NCBI GenBank assembly: GCA_902536065.1
Contig: CACAVZ010000001.1
Span: forward strand, 1-64,000
Origin: an uncultured Synechococcaceae cyanobacterium
Lineage (GTDB): Bacteria; Cyanobacteriota; Cyanobacteriia; PCC-6307; Cyanobiaceae
DNA length: 64,000 nt
Direction of reading: 5' to 3'
The notes under the pieces: model-generated
The model's database searches: none
What the model was told of the DNA's origin: nothing
What the model saw: only the letters and a program-made list of their open reading frames with translations
Program-made: the position numbers and the translations under genes
Shown: in pieces, positions 1 to 11,727 of the stretch
How positions within the stretch are numbered: position 1 is the first letter of the stretch
Layout: each line of letters begins with the position of its first letter

Positions 1-1
1 A

Positions 2-1480
2 GAAGATTTAGGATCAACAATCGATGAAATTTTTCTAGAAATTGATAAAGAGCCAATTTCTGCTGCTTCTTTAGGTCAAGTGCACAAAGCTAAACTAATC
101 AATGAGGAAATTGTTGCTGTTAAAGTTCAACGTCCAGGCTTAAGAGAACAAATAACATTAGATCTTTACATAGTTAGAAATATTGCTTTTTGGCTCAAAA
201 ATAATATTGGATTAATAAGAAGTGATCTAGTTGCATTGATTGATGAGTTAGGAAAAAGAGTATTCGAGGAAATGGATTATTTAAACGAAGCTGAAAATGC
301 AGATAAATTTAGAAATATGCATAAACACAACCAAATGATTGCTGTTCCCAAAATTTACAAAGAAATAACATCAAGAAGAGTTTTAACAATGGAATGGATA
401 GATGGTACGAAATTAACCAATTTAGAAGATGTAAAAAATTTAGGAATCGACCCTGATAAAATGATAGATATAGGTGTGCAGTGCAGTTTAGAACAACTTT
501 TAGAACATGGTTTTTTTCACGCTGACCCCCATCCTGGTAATTTATTAGCCTTGAAAGATGGAAGATTATGTTATCTAGATTTTGGAATGATGAGCGAAGT
601 TTCCAGAGATTCAAGGTCTGGATTAATACAAGCAGTTGTTCATTTAGTGAATAAAAACTTTGATAAATTATCACAAGATTTTGTAAAATTAGGATTTTTG
701 TCTGAAGAAGTCAATTTAGAACCCATAGTTCCAGCATTTCAAGATGTTTTCATAAATGCAGTTGAACAAGGAGTTTCAAAAATGGATTTTAAAAGCGTCA
801 CTGATGACATGTCTGGGGTTATGTACAAATTTCCGTTCAAATTACCTCCATATTATGCGCTTATAATAAGATCTTTACTTACTTTAGAAGGCATTGCTTT
901 AAGCGTAGATCCAAACTTTAAAATATTAGGCGCAGCTTATCCCTACTTTGCAAGAAGATTAATGGAAGATCCTGATCCACAATTAAGAGAAAGTTTAAAA
1001 GAAATGCTTTTCGATAATAAAAAATTTAAATGGGATCGTTTAGAAGATTTACTTGCTAACGCTGCAAAGCAAACAAACCTTGATTTAGAAAAACTTTTAG
1101 ATGAAGTAATAAATTTACTCTTTTCTCCAAAAGGAGGGTTCCTTAGAAATGAAATAATTGAAGGGTTAACAAATCAAATAGATTTATTTAATTTAAAGAT
1201 ATTAAAAAATTTGAATAATTTCCTCCCAAGCAAAATTAAATTAAATATGACCAATGAAAACAATAACTTAAATGACCTTATAATGTATCTTGAGCCATTA
1301 AGAAACTTTTTAGAGATTTTACAAAAAGTGCCAGGCTATTCAATTGATATTTTCTTAAAAAGAGTTCCTCGACTTATTAATGAGCCTTACACAAAAGAAA
1401 TGGGGATGAAAATAGCAAAAAAGGTAACCGAAAAAGGAGTTGTTAGACTTGTAAAAATTGCTGCTGGAGCAAATATTTAA
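2..1480 (+). CDS. ABC1/AarF/UbiB-family atypical kinase, 5' end outside the window
   Basis: The reading frame is open from base 2 and encodes ...EPISAASLGQVHKA before the listed ATG at 80. ABC1 motifs are present: AASLGQVHKA, VAVKVQRPG, FHADPHPGN, CYLDFGMM. Confidence 0.93.
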   Translation, partial: EDLGSTIDEIFLEIDKEPISAASLGQVHKAKLINEEIVAVKVQRPGLREQITLDLYIVRNIAFWLKNNIGLIRSDLVALIDELGKRVFEEMDYLNEAENADKFRNMHKHNQMIAVPKIYKEITSRRVLTMEWIDGTKLTNLEDVKNLGIDPDKMIDIGVQCSLEQLLEHGFFHADPHPGNLLALKDGRLCYLDFGMMSEVSRDSRSGLIQAVVHLVNKNFDKLSQDFVKLGFLSEEVNLEPIVPAFQDVFINAVEQGVSKMDFKSVTDDMSGVMYKFPFKLPPYYALIIRSLLTLEGIALSVDPNFKILGAAYPYFARRLMEDPDPQLRESLKEMLFDNKKFKWDRLEDLLANAAKQTNLDLEKLLDEVINLLFSPKGGFLRNEIIEGLTNQIDLFNLKILKNLNNFLPSKIKLNMTNENNNLNDLIMYLEPLRNFLEILQKVPGYSIDIFLKRVPRLINEPYTKEMGMKIAKKVTEKGVVRLVKIAAGANI

Positions 1481-1481
1481 A

Positions 1482-2054
1482 ATGAGATTTAAAAATATTT
1501 TAATAATTAAAATTTTTTTTATCCTTATAAATTCCCAACTACTTTTTAATGTCAAAAAAGCTGATAGTGCCGAGGAAATTAAAATCACATACAGCATATT
1601 TTCTAGAACAATTCAAGTAAATTCGTTAAAAAATTTTGCTGCGCAAAAAAATCCTACAAGAAAATTAAGGAGAATATTGAAAGCAACGGGTTCTCCCGAT
1701 AAAGAAATCAGATCAGTATTGAATAGAAATTTTGAAATTCCTATAACTATTGCAAGCAAATTAGTTTATTCTGAAATAGGAAATGTTTTTTTAACAAGAC
1801 TTTCATCTATTATCCATCCGCCTATAGCAAATGATCCAAAAACAGGGACTTTAGCTCTAAGAGCAAGTGTAATACAAGGACTTAAAATTGGAAATGGAAA
1901 AATAAATCTGATTAATTTTTTTGAGGGATATCCAACGAAAACTGTTATTTTAGATGTCAACGCTTTGAGCAAAGTTATGAATAAAGTAGAATCAATTTCA
2001 GAATTATTAGACTTTTTTACAAATTCTCCTCTAGAAAAAATTAAAACAAATTAA
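1482..2054 (+). CDS. Secreted DUF1400-like / alpha-beta hydrolase-associated protein
   Basis: ORF with hydrophobic N-terminus (MRFKNILIIKIFFILINSQLLF). ATG at 1482 directly follows the upstream stop and is more plausible than the listed 1458 start. Confidence 0.65.
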   Translation: MRFKNILIIKIFFILINSQLLFNVKKADSAEEIKITYSIFSRTIQVNSLKNFAAQKNPTRKLRRILKATGSPDKEIRSVLNRNFEIPITIASKLVYSEIGNVFLTRLSSIIHPPIANDPKTGTLALRASVIQGLKIGNGKINLINFFEGYPTKTVILDVNALSKVMNKVESISELLDFFTNSPLEKIKTN

Positions 2055-2060
2055 GCATTT

Positions 2061-3164
2061 ATGGAGTTATTAAATAAAATCAAAAATAAACTGCCTATTA
2101 ATTACAGAAAAAAAAGATGGCCTGGTCTTATCGAAGCTTATAAAAAATACCTTCCAGTTACTAAGAAAACTCCTATTATTTCTCTAAATGAAGGAAATAC
2201 TCCACTCATATTTAGTAAATCAATTAGCAATTTAATTGGTAATGGAACAAAAGTTTTTTTAAAATATGACGGTCTAAATCCTACTGGATCTTTTAAAGAT
2301 CGTGGTATGACTATGGCCATTAGCAAAGCAAAAGAAGAAGGTCGTCAAGCAGTAATTTGTGCAAGCACTGGGAACACTTCTGCAGCTGCAGCTGCATATG
2401 CTTCTAGAGGAGGATTAAAACCATATGTTCTAATCCCAGAAGGATTTGTAGCACAAGGAAAGCTTGCTCAAGCTTTAATGTATGGTGCTGAGATTATATC
2501 TATTAATGGAAACTTTGATAAGGCCCTTGAAATTGTTAGAGATTTATCCTCTAAACATCCTATAGAACTAGTTAATTCTGTTAATCCATATCGAATACAA
2601 GGACAAAAAACAGCAGCTTTTGAAATTGTTGATGACTTAGGTTTTGCGCCTGATTGGCTTTGTATTCCAATGGGCAATGCAGGCAACATAACTGCTTATT
2701 GGATGGGATTTAAAGAATATTCAAAAACAAAAAGAAATTTAAAATTACCAATTATGATGGGGTTTCAATCTGAAGGCTCTGCTCCATTAGTTAAGAACAT
2801 AATTGTTAAAAATCCAGAAACTATAGCAACTGCAATAAGAATAGGTAATCCTGTGAATAGAGAAAAAGCAAAAAAAGTAAAAACAGAAAGTAAAGGAGAT
2901 TTTCAATCTGTAACAGATGAAGAGATACTCATTGCTTATAAAATCTTGGCCAAAGAAGGGATTTTTTGTGAGCCTGCAAGTGCAGCATCTGTTGCAGGAC
3001 TAATTAAAAATAAAAATAGAATCCAGAAAGAATCAACTATTGTATGTGTTCTTACTGGAAATGGATTAAAAGACCCTGATTGTGCTATTAAAAATAATGA
3101 AGCTGTTTTTAGAAAAAATATTGAACCTTCATTACAAAATATAACCAAAATTTTAGGATATTAA
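2061..3164 (+). CDS. thrC: Threonine synthase (PLP-dependent)
   Basis: PLP-lysine motif [40 protein letters not shown]. Confidence 0.96.
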   Translation: MELLNKIKNKLPINYRKKRWPGLIEAYKKYLPVTKKTPIISLNEGNTPLIFSKSISNLIGNGTKVFLKYDGLNPTGSFKDRGMTMAISKAKEEGRQAVICASTGNTSAAAAAYASRGGLKPYVLIPEGFVAQGKLAQALMYGAEIISINGNFDKALEIVRDLSSKHPIELVNSVNPYRIQGQKTAAFEIVDDLGFAPDWLCIPMGNAGNITAYWMGFKEYSKTKRNLKLPIMMGFQSEGSAPLVKNIIVKNPETIATAIRIGNPVNREKAKKVKTESKGDFQSVTDEEILIAYKILAKEGIFCEPASAASVAGLIKNKNRIQKESTIVCVLTGNGLKDPDCAIKNNEAVFRKNIEPSLQNITKILGY

Positions 3165-3495
3165 AACACAAAAAAAATTAGTGTCTGTGGAAATCAATTA
3201 AAACTAAAACTCATTTGTTGAAAAGTTATTAAAAAATTATTCAATTTGTTGAATAGTTTTTTCTTCATTCGAAAAATTTTAATTTCTTTAACAGATTAAA
3301 AAATTTTTTCACTTATTTATAATCTTCTAAAACTAATTCAGTAAAGTCTTAAAACAAGTTTTCCACAATTTTCACATGGCCTACTACTACTAATTTTTTT
3401 ATTTTTAATTAATTTCTTTATTAGAAAATAGAATAAAATAACTTATTGAATTTAATTTACGAAAAAAGTATATTGGGTATAAAGTTCCAAATCAG
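3165..3495. other. Candidate replication-origin region upstream of dnaN
   Basis: 331-bp AT-rich non-coding gap before dnaN. TTTTCCACA at 3359-3367 (+) and TGTGGAAAT (reverse of ATTTCCACA) at 3186-3194 resemble DnaA boxes. Confidence 0.55.
3231..3262. terminator. Terminator-like hairpin after thrC
   Basis: AAAAAATTATTCAA-TTTG-TTGAATAGTTTTTT: 14-pair stem with one G-T wobble, 4-nt loop, ending in a T-run. Confidence 0.6.
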
Positions 3496-4653
3496 ATGGA
3501 GATTATTTGTAATCAAAATGAGTTAAATAATGCTATTCAGCTTGTAAATAAAGCAGTAGCCACTAGGCCAACTCATCCAATTCTTGCAAATATACTTTTA
3601 ACAGCTGACCAAGGAACAAATAAAATTAGCTTGACTGGATTTGATCTTAATTTAGGAATCCAAACTTCCTTCGATGGAACAGTTAAGAATAGTGGAGCTA
3701 TAACTATACCTTCAAAACTTTTATCTGAAATAGTAAATAAATTACCTAGTGAAACGCCTGTTTCTTTAGGAGTAGAAGAAAGTTCAGATAATATTTTAAT
3801 AAAGAGTGATAGAGGTTCTTTTAATCTAAAAGGCATCCCTTCTGACGATTATCCGAATTTACCATTTGTTGAAAGTGGAACTTCTTTAAATATTGAACCT
3901 AGTTCTTTTTTAAAAGCTCTAAAATTTACAATTTTTTCTAGTAGCAATGATGATTCAAAGCAATTACTTACAGGAGTCAATTTTACCTTTAAACATAATT
4001 ATCTAGAATCTGCCTCTACAGATGGACATAGATTATCTGTTGCATTAGTTGGTAAGGAAAATCTAATCGATAAAAAAGATAACTTATCCGCAAATGAAGA
4101 TGGATTATCTGTAACTATTCCAACTAAATCATTAAGAGAAATCGAAAAACTAGTAACTTTAAGAAGCTCGGAAAATTCAATAAAGCTTTTTTATGATAAA
4201 GGTCAGGTAGTATTTATTGCTTCAAATCAAATAATTACTACAAGAACACTTGAAGGTACCTATCCAAATTATTCACAATTAATCCCTGATAATTTTTCAA
4301 AGATTTTTAATTTTAATACAAAAAAGTTAATTGAGGCATTAGAAAGAATCGCTGTTTTAGCCGATCAGCAAAGCAGTGTAGTAAAGATTAAATTGGATAA
4401 TTCAGATTTAGCTTTAATAAGTGCAGACGCACAAGATATTGGAAATGCTAATGAATCAATACCTGTTTTTAATTCTGGAGAAAATTTTGATATCGCATTT
4501 AATGTTAGATATCTTTTAGAAGGTTTAAAAGTTATAGATTCTGAAAATGTTCTTTTAAAGTGTAATCTTCCAACTACTCCTGCTGTCTTTGTTCCAGAAG
4601 ATAATTTAAATTCTTTTACTTATTTAGTTATGCCTGTTCAGGTTCGCTCTTAA
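3496..4653 (+). CDS. dnaN: DNA polymerase III beta sliding clamp
   Basis: Full-length ORF; DnaN signatures ATRPTHPILANILL, STDGHRLS, C-terminal YLVMPVQVRS. Confidence 0.97.
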   Translation: MEIICNQNELNNAIQLVNKAVATRPTHPILANILLTADQGTNKISLTGFDLNLGIQTSFDGTVKNSGAITIPSKLLSEIVNKLPSETPVSLGVEESSDNILIKSDRGSFNLKGIPSDDYPNLPFVESGTSLNIEPSSFLKALKFTIFSSSNDDSKQLLTGVNFTFKHNYLESASTDGHRLSVALVGKENLIDKKDNLSANEDGLSVTIPTKSLREIEKLVTLRSSENSIKLFYDKGQVVFIASNQIITTRTLEGTYPNYSQLIPDNFSKIFNFNTKKLIEALERIAVLADQQSSVVKIKLDNSDLALISADAQDIGNANESIPVFNSGENFDIAFNVRYLLEGLKVIDSENVLLKCNLPTTPAVFVPEDNLNSFTYLVMPVQVRS

Positions 4654-4654
4654 C

Positions 4655-5362
4655 TTGAAATTACCTAAAGAAATTTTATTAAGTGAATTACTAAATTATA
4701 GTGTTAAGGGTAATAAGTTCCTTACTTATGGAAATGGTGAAAATGTTTGGATGCATCCTCCCGTTCACAGAATTTTGGGATGGTACTCTCGTCCTTCAAA
4801 TTTTGATTTAAAACGAAATGTTTGGCGATTAAATCAAATTAGTCAAATAATAGATAATGAAATTTATGTCAAGGGTGATCCAGCTATATCTGATTTAACT
4901 ACTTTAAACAGGTTTCCAACTTTAATAGAAGCTAATCTCATAAATATAAGTGGCTCAAAAATAGGAGTGATTGCAGATTTTTTATTTGAAATCAAAACGG
5001 GTAAAATTAAATATTATTTAGTTTCTAGATCGAATCCTAATATCCCAGGTTCTAGTAGATGGAAATTAAATATTGAAAATATTAATGATCAACAACCTGG
5101 CTTAGTATTTTGCGAAAGTGAATCTTTGGATGATTTATTCCTAATAAAATCGAGCATTAAAAATCAATTTTTGCAAAAAGGAAAAAAAATTATTGATAGA
5201 TTTGATGATATGAAAAATATAGCTTCTAATAGATTAGAGGATTGGCTTGAAGAAGATGAAGATATAAACCAAAATTTAGATCCTAAACAAAAAACTTTTT
5301 ATAATGAAGACAGAACATCAAAAACTTTTAGTGATAAAAAAGAAGATGACCCGTGGATCTAA
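4655..5362 (+). CDS. PRC-barrel-like conserved cyanobacterial protein
   Basis: ORF with TTG start immediately after dnaN. Repeated barrel-like segments (KIGVIADFLFEIKTGKIKYYLVSRSNP). Confidence 0.7.
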   Translation: MKLPKEILLSELLNYSVKGNKFLTYGNGENVWMHPPVHRILGWYSRPSNFDLKRNVWRLNQISQIIDNEIYVKGDPAISDLTTLNRFPTLIEANLINISGSKIGVIADFLFEIKTGKIKYYLVSRSNPNIPGSSRWKLNIENINDQQPGLVFCESESLDDLFLIKSSIKNQFLQKGKKIIDRFDDMKNIASNRLEDWLEEDEDINQNLDPKQKTFYNEDRTSKTFSDKKEDDPWI

Positions 5363-5365
5363 ATA

Positions 5366-7705
5366 ATGATAAATTCAGAAAAGAATGATCTTTATGATCT
5401 AAATGAAGCACTTAAAGTTGAAAATTTAACTCTTAGTGACTACGAAGAAATTTGCAAAAGATTAAATAGAAAACCAAATAGGACTGAACTAGGAATGTTT
5501 GGTGTTATGTGGTCTGAACATTGTTGTTATAGAAATTCAAAACCATTACTAACAAAATTTCCAACTAAAGGAAAAAATATATTGGTTGGTCCAGGAGAAA
5601 ATGCTGGAGTTATTGATGTTGGCAATAATCAAAAACTTGTTTTTAAAATTGAAAGTCATAATCATCCCTCTGCAATTGAACCTTTCCAAGGAGCAGCAAC
5701 AGGTGTAGGAGGAATATTGAGAGATATTTTTACGATGGGTGCAAGGCCAATTGCAGTTTTGAATTCATTGAGATTTGGAAATCTTGATAAATCAACAAAT
5801 ATTGCTTTGCTTCGAGGCGTTGTTTCAGGCATTGCACATTATGGGAATTGTGTAGGTGTACCTACTGTTGGAGGTGAAATTGACTTTGATGAGAGTTATT
5901 CTGGAAATCCTTTAGTCAATGTTATGGCTTTAGGACTTTTAGAGACTAACGAAATCGTGTGTTCTGGAGCTAAAAATGTAGGTTCTCCAGTCTTATATGT
6001 TGGCAATACAACGGGAAGAGATGGCGTCGGTGGTGCTAGTTTTGCAAGTTCTGAATTAACTACTTCCTCATTAGATGATAGACCTGCAGTTCAAGTAGGT
6101 GATCCATTTATCGAAAAAAGTCTTATAGAAGCTTGTTTAGATGCTTTTAAAACAGGAGATGTAGTTGCAGCTCAAGATATGGGTGCGGCCGGTTTGACTT
6201 GTAGTAGTGCAGAAATGGCTGCAAATGGCAATTTAGGTATATCTATTGACTTAGATTTAGTTCCTTCCAGAGAAGATAATATGTCTTCATACCAATACTT
6301 ATTATCTGAATCGCAAGAGCGAATGTTATTCGTGGTTAAGAAAGAAAAAATTAAAAACCTTATTGAAAAATTTAATAAATGGGGATTATATGCCAGTGTT
6401 ATTGGTGAAGTCATAGAGTCTAATGAGGTGATAATTTCTCACAAAGGTAAAATTGTTGCACAAATTCCTACTTCTGCTTTATCTGATGATACTCCTATTA
6501 ATTTTCACAATGCTATCAATAACCCCCCTGAGTATTTGTTAGAAAAATGGAAATGGAAAGAAAATAATTTACCAGAAATTAATGATCACAAAATATTATC
6601 TTTGAAAGAAAATAAGAGTTTTTCATATTCACAAATCATCTTAAAACTTCTTGCAAATCCCTCAATAGCATCTAAAAAATGGATTTATAAACAATATGAT
6701 TATCAAGTGCAGGCAAATACAGTTTTTAAACCAGGAGATTCAGACGCAGCTGTTATAAGATTAAGAGAGCAAGATGAAAAAAATAAAAACAGAGTGTTTT
6801 CCGGCATTGCCGCCTCAGTTGATTGTAATAGTAGATGGGTTTCTCTTGATCCTTTTAGAGGAACTATTGCTGCAGTCGCAGAGTCTGCACGAAATGTTAG
6901 CTGTGTAGGGGCTGAGCCAATAGCAATAACAAATAATTTAAACTTTTCTTCTCCTGAGACAGAAATAGGATATTGGCAACTTTCAACTTCATGTAAGGGA
7001 ATATCAGAAGCTTGTAAAATTCTAGAAACTCCTGTTACAGGAGGAAATGTTTCATTATACAATGAATCAAAAACTAAAGATAATGAAATTACTCCCATAA
7101 ATCCTACTCCAGTTATTGGTATGGTTGGAAAGATTGATAATGTTGAAAAATCTATAAGTAGTGGATGGAAAAATGTTGATGACCAAATATGGTTAATTGG
7201 TTCTGATAAATCAGAAATAACAATTTCAGCTAGTTCTTATTTGGAATATTTTCATGGAGAAATTACAGGTAGGCCTCCAAAAATAGATTTGTTGGATGAA
7301 AAGTTTTGCCAGGATTTTTTAAGAAATGCGATTTTAAAAAGTTTTGTAGTTTCTTCTCATGATATTAGCGATGGAGGTTTGGCTATAGCTTTAGCAGAGT
7401 GTTGTATTTTGTCTGGAAAAGGTGCAACTATAGAATTACAAAAAGTTTTTAATAGAAATGATAATTTGTTGTTTGGAGAAGGAGGTTCTAGAATTATTTT
7501 TTCTATAGACAAAATGAAAGAAAAAGAATGGCTGGATTATATAAAAAATATTCAAAAAATTTCACACTCGAGCGTATACCTAAAACAAATTGGATATGTT
7601 TCTAGTGAAACTTTTGAGATAAAAATTCAAGATAGAGATATTTGCAATATTAAGGTTGAGGAATTAACCGAAAAATTTAATAATAGTATTTCGGATCACT
7701 TTTAA
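5366..7705 (+). CDS. purL: Phosphoribosylformylglycinamidine synthase subunit II
   Basis: GMFGVMWSEHCCYRNSKPLL, FKIESHNHPSAIEPFQGAATGVGGILRDIF, AQDMGAAGLTCSSAEMAANG. Confidence 0.97.
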   Translation: MINSEKNDLYDLNEALKVENLTLSDYEEICKRLNRKPNRTELGMFGVMWSEHCCYRNSKPLLTKFPTKGKNILVGPGENAGVIDVGNNQKLVFKIESHNHPSAIEPFQGAATGVGGILRDIFTMGARPIAVLNSLRFGNLDKSTNIALLRGVVSGIAHYGNCVGVPTVGGEIDFDESYSGNPLVNVMALGLLETNEIVCSGAKNVGSPVLYVGNTTGRDGVGGASFASSELTTSSLDDRPAVQVGDPFIEKSLIEACLDAFKTGDVVAAQDMGAAGLTCSSAEMAANGNLGISIDLDLVPSREDNMSSYQYLLSESQERMLFVVKKEKIKNLIEKFNKWGLYASVIGEVIESNEVIISHKGKIVAQIPTSALSDDTPINFHNAINNPPEYLLEKWKWKENNLPEINDHKILSLKENKSFSYSQIILKLLANPSIASKKWIYKQYDYQVQANTVFKPGDSDAAVIRLREQDEKNKNRVFSGIAASVDCNSRWVSLDPFRGTIAAVAESARNVSCVGAEPIAITNNLNFSSPETEIGYWQLSTSCKGISEACKILETPVTGGNVSLYNESKTKDNEITPINPTPVIGMVGKIDNVEKSISSGWKNVDDQIWLIGSDKSEITISASSYLEYFHGEITGRPPKIDLLDEKFCQDFLRNAILKSFVVSSHDISDGGLAIALAECCILSGKGATIELQKVFNRNDNLLFGEGGSRIIFSIDKMKEKEWLDYIKNIQKISHSSVYLKQIGYVSSETFEIKIQDRDICNIKVEELTEKFNNSISDHF

Positions 7706-7751
7706 AATGAAAAACATTTTTCAGCTTTTAATATATTCAATAATTTAAGTT

Positions 7752-9212
7752 ATGTGTGGAATAGTTGGAATCGTTTCTTCAGAGGATGTAAATCAACAAA
7801 TTTACGATAGTCTTTTGCTTTTACAGCATAGAGGTCAAGATTCAACAGGTATAGCTACAATGGAAAAAACAATTTTCCATATACATAAGGCTAAAGGGCA
7901 GGTAAATACTGCATATAGAACTAGGGATATGAGGAATTTAATTGGAAAAATTGGATTGGGTCATGTTAGGTATGCAACAAAAGGATCAGCAGAGAGCGTT
8001 GAGGAAGCCCAGCCTTTTTACGTTAATGCTCCTTATGGAATTGTTTTGATACATAATGGGAATTTGACGAACACTAGAGATTTAGAAAAACAATTATTTA
8101 GCATTGATAAGCGTCATTCAAATTCTTCCAGCGATACAGAAATGCTATTAAATGTATTTGCTACTGAATTGCAAGAACAAATTCATAATCAAGAATTAGA
8201 ACCTGATATTATTTTTGATGCTGTCAAATCTTTACATAAAAGAATTCAGGGATCATATGCTTCAATTGCATTAATTTCAGGTCATGGTCTATTAGCATTC
8301 AGGGATCCTTTTGGTATAAGACCTTTAGTTATAGGAAAAAGACTTTCATCATCTACAAAAAAAGAAGAGTGGATGGTTGCTAGTGAATCTTTAGTGCTTG
8401 AGAATAATGATTATCAAGTAGTGAGAGATGTAGATCCTGGAGAAGCTATTTTTATAAATCTTAATGGTGAGTTTTTTTCTAAGCAATGTTCTGACAATCC
8501 AATATTGTGTCCTTGTGCTTTTGAATATGTTTATCTAGCTAGGCCAGATTCAATAATGAATGGAATATCCGTTTATAAAGCACGTTTAAAAATGGGAGAT
8601 TATTTGTCTGAAACAATAAAAGAAACAATCAATTCTGGAGATGTTGATGTTGTGATGCCTATTCCTGATTCTTCCCGACCCGCTGCTATGCAAGTTGCAA
8701 GACAGTTAGGTATAGAATATAGAGAAGGTTTTTTCAAAAATAGATATGTTGGTAGAACGTTCATAATGCCTGGTCAGCAGAAACGTAAGAAATCTGTAAG
8801 ACAAAAATTAAATGCTATGAGTGAAGAGTTTAAAAATAAAAATGTTTTAATTGTTGATGACTCAATAGTGAGAGGAACTACTTCAAAAGAAATTGTACAA
8901 ATGGCTAAAGACGCAGGCGCAAATAAAGTTTTTTTTACATCAGCAGCACCTCCAGTTCGTTTCCCTCATGTATATGGTATTAATATGCCTAACAGAGATG
9001 AATTAATAGCTCACGATAGAACAATAAGTGAAATTGCTGATCAACTTGAAATTGATAACCTTGTTTATCAAAGTGTTGAAAATTTACGTAAATCAATAAT
9101 AAGTGAATCTACTATTATTGATTTGGAAATGAGCTGTTTCACTGGATCTTATGTGACAGGAACAGTTACTCAAGAGTACTTAAGTTGGGTAGAAAATGAA
9201 TATAAATCTTAG
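7752..9212 (+). CDS. purF: Amidophosphoribosyltransferase
   Basis: Ntn-type [27 protein letters not shown] motif [14 protein letters not shown]. Confidence 0.97.
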   Translation: MCGIVGIVSSEDVNQQIYDSLLLLQHRGQDSTGIATMEKTIFHIHKAKGQVNTAYRTRDMRNLIGKIGLGHVRYATKGSAESVEEAQPFYVNAPYGIVLIHNGNLTNTRDLEKQLFSIDKRHSNSSSDTEMLLNVFATELQEQIHNQELEPDIIFDAVKSLHKRIQGSYASIALISGHGLLAFRDPFGIRPLVIGKRLSSSTKKEEWMVASESLVLENNDYQVVRDVDPGEAIFINLNGEFFSKQCSDNPILCPCAFEYVYLARPDSIMNGISVYKARLKMGDYLSETIKETINSGDVDVVMPIPDSSRPAAMQVARQLGIEYREGFFKNRYVGRTFIMPGQQKRKKSVRQKLNAMSEEFKNKNVLIVDDSIVRGTTSKEIVQMAKDAGANKVFFTSAAPPVRFPHVYGINMPNRDELIAHDRTISEIADQLEIDNLVYQSVENLRKSIISESTIIDLEMSCFTGSYVTGTVTQEYLSWVENEYKS

Positions 9213-11653
9213 TTGAGAAAATTTTTAAGTAGAAAACAATTTTTAAGATATTCTTCTTTGTCTAATTGTAAAAAGTCAATTAAAAAATTCGTTTTATTAG
9301 ATTTAAAATTTAATTCATCAAAATTTAACCTTGCAGATTTATCTTTATTAGTTTCAATATCAAGGTAATGATTACTTGGCAACACTTTAAGGAAGTAATC
9401 GTTTTTAAGTTGAGTTTTTTCATTTAAATATCCTAAATTGCATTTATCTGCATAATAAATTTCATCACTATTTATACAAAAGATTTTTGCTTTCCTAGAA
9501 ACTAGATAAATATTTTCCCCATTTTTATATTGACAACAAGAAACAATTTTTTCAGTTGGTAAAAGCTTTGCAAGGATTAATCCTTGAGATTGTTTAGTAG
9601 TTGGTGTCAAAGATTTATTAGATAAGTTATATTTAAAAATTCTTCCTATTGAGGTTAATATTATTAAATTGCTCTCATCATTTGAAATAAATGAATCGAT
9701 TGTTTTAACATTATTTTTTAATTTTGTTATTGCGAAAGATCTATTACTTTTAATCATGTCTTCATCAAATAAGACTTTTTTAAATCTTCCATCTGAATTC
9801 AAGATACATAAATAATTTTTCATTCCTTTTTTTATAGAATGAAAATTTATAATTTCATTTGAATCTATATTTCCAAGAATTTTATTATCTAATTTATAAT
9901 CATTATTAATATTAGACTCCCAATCAATGTTGAAAACTTTACCGCTAAAAGTTATTCCAATTATTTTTACGTTTTTATCTATGTTAAATATAAATTTTTG
10001 AATATTTTTATTATCTATAATTTTATTAACACCTTCAAAAGATTTCCTATAATTACTTAAGATCATCTTCCTTAAATATAGTCTATTATCAATAAATAGC
10101 TTTGTTTTTTTATTGATAAAGTCTTCTAAAATTTGGTTATTAATAGTTTCTAATTCATCGTTTTCATTTATATTTCTCAGTATTTTTGTTTTTCTTTTAA
10201 CATTAAAATTTTTCTTTAATATTAGCAATTCTTCAATTAATAATTTAAGTAATAATTTTCTTTCATTTAATAATTTTTGAAAATAATCTTTCTTTTCAAG
10301 CAATTTTTTTATATCACCTTCTATTTGATTTCTTTCGAGATTTGTTAATTTTTTTAGTGGCATATCTAGAACTGAATTTGCTTGCTTTTCAGTTAAATAA
10401 AAATTATCAATTAATTTACTTTTTGCATCTGAGGAGTTCTCTGAGTCTTCAATAATTTCAATAACTTTTTTTATGTTTTTTGTTGCTTTAGATAAGCCTT
10501 CTAATGCTTCTAATTTTGATAGAGCGTTCTTTAAAAAAAAGTTAGTCCTTTTTCGTATTGTTTCTTCTCGAAATTCAAGGAAATAGCTTAGATATTCTTT
10601 TAAGTTTAATTGGGTAGGTTTTCCTTTTATTAAAGCTAAAAAAATGGCGCCAAAGTTGGATTGAAGAGTTGTTTTTTTATATAAATTAGAAATTACAAGT
10701 TCAGGATTAGAATCTTTCTTTAACTCTATTACAATTCTCATTCCATCTCTATCGCTTTCATCTCTAATATCAGATATTCCATTTATTTTGCTTGAGTTAA
10801 CAAGTTCAGCTAGTTTTTCAATCCAACCAGCCTTACTGATTTGATATGGGAGTTCTGTAATTATTAAAGCATTCTTTTTGTGTTTACCTTTGCCTAAATT
10901 TATTTCTTCTGTATTTATAACACCTCTTATTGTTATAGATCCTTTTCCTGTTTCGTAAACTTCTTCTACTCTTTGACTATAAATTAATTCTCCACCTGTT
11001 GGGAAATCTGGTCCTTTGATAATTTTACAAAGTTTTTTGTTATTTAAATCTTTATTTTCTATTAAAGCAATTAAACCATCAATTATTTCCCCGAGATTGT
11101 GAGGGGGAATGTTTGTTGCCATTCCAACAGCAATCCCTGATGATCCGTTCAATAATAAGAAAGGAAGTTGTGCTGGAAGAATATTAGGTTCTTTTTGCGA
11201 ACCGTCGAAATTATTTGAGAAGGTTACTGTTTCTGATCCAATTTCTTCTAGAAATCCTTTGTGAGCAATTGGAGCTAATCTGGTCTCAGTATATCTCATT
11301 GCTGCTGGAGGATCATTATCTACAGATCCAAAATTCCCATGCCCATCAAGAGTAGGATACTTAGTTGAAAAATTTTGTACTAACCTTACTAATGCATCAT
11401 ATACTGCTTGATCTCCATGAGGATGGTATTTTCCAAGAACATCTCCAACAACCCTTGCACATTTTCTAAATGGTCTATCTGGTGTTAAACCTAATTCGTA
11501 CATTGCGAATAGTATTCTTCTTTGGACAGGTTTAAGGCCGTCTCTTGCATCGGGCAGAGCTCTTCCAACTATTACACTCATTGCATACTCCAGATAAGAA
11601 CGTTGCATTTCTTCTTGGAGAGAGATAGATGTGAATTTTTTCTTATCCATCAA
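9209..11653 (-). CDS. Type IIA topoisomerase subunit A (GyrA/ParC family)
   Basis: [32 protein letters not shown] and [14 protein letters not shown] (catalytic Tyr region). Converges on purF with a 4-bp overlap. Confidence 0.93.
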   Translation of the reverse strand: MMDKKKFTSISLQEEMQRSYLEYAMSVIVGRALPDARDGLKPVQRRILFAMYELGLTPDRPFRKCARVVGDVLGKYHPHGDQAVYDALVRLVQNFSTKYPTLDGHGNFGSVDNDPPAAMRYTETRLAPIAHKGFLEEIGSETVTFSNNFDGSQKEPNILPAQLPFLLLNGSSGIAVGMATNIPPHNLGEIIDGLIALIENKDLNNKKLCKIIKGPDFPTGGELIYSQRVEEVYETGKGSITIRGVINTEEINLGKGKHKKNALIITELPYQISKAGWIEKLAELVNSSKINGISDIRDESDRDGMRIVIELKKDSNPELVISNLYKKTTLQSNFGAIFLALIKGKPTQLNLKEYLSYFLEFREETIRKRTNFFLKNALSKLEALEGLSKATKNIKKVIEIIEDSENSSDAKSKLIDNFYLTEKQANSVLDMPLKKLTNLERNQIEGDIKKLLEKKDYFQKLLNERKLLLKLLIEELLILKKNFNVKRKTKILRNINENDELETINNQILEDFINKKTKLFIDNRLYLRKMILSNYRKSFEGVNKIIDNKNIQKFIFNIDKNVKIIGITFSGKVFNIDWESNINNDYKLDNKILGNIDSNEIINFHSIKKGMKNYLCILNSDGRFKKVLFDEDMIKSNRSFAITKLKNNVKTIDSFISNDESNLIILTSIGRIFKYNLSNKSLTPTTKQSQGLILAKLLPTEKIVSCCQYKNGENIYLVSRKAKIFCINSDEIYYADKCNLGYLNEKTQLKNDYFLKVLPSNHYLDIETNKDKSARLNFDELNFKSNKTNFLIDFLQLDKEEYLKNCFLLKNFLN

Positions 11654-11727
11654 AGTACAAAATTAAACATTTATTGATTAACTTAATTAAGACTAATATG
11701 TATATAAATATTTACCAGTATTGAACA

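Noticed and set aside
309-674. 121-aa minus-strand ORF inside the ABC1 kinase gene
   Set aside because: Antisense to kinase motifs; typical chance ORF in AT-rich sequence.
6703-7098. 131-aa minus-strand ORF inside purL
   Set aside because: Antisense to conserved purL coding sequence; no recognisable domain.
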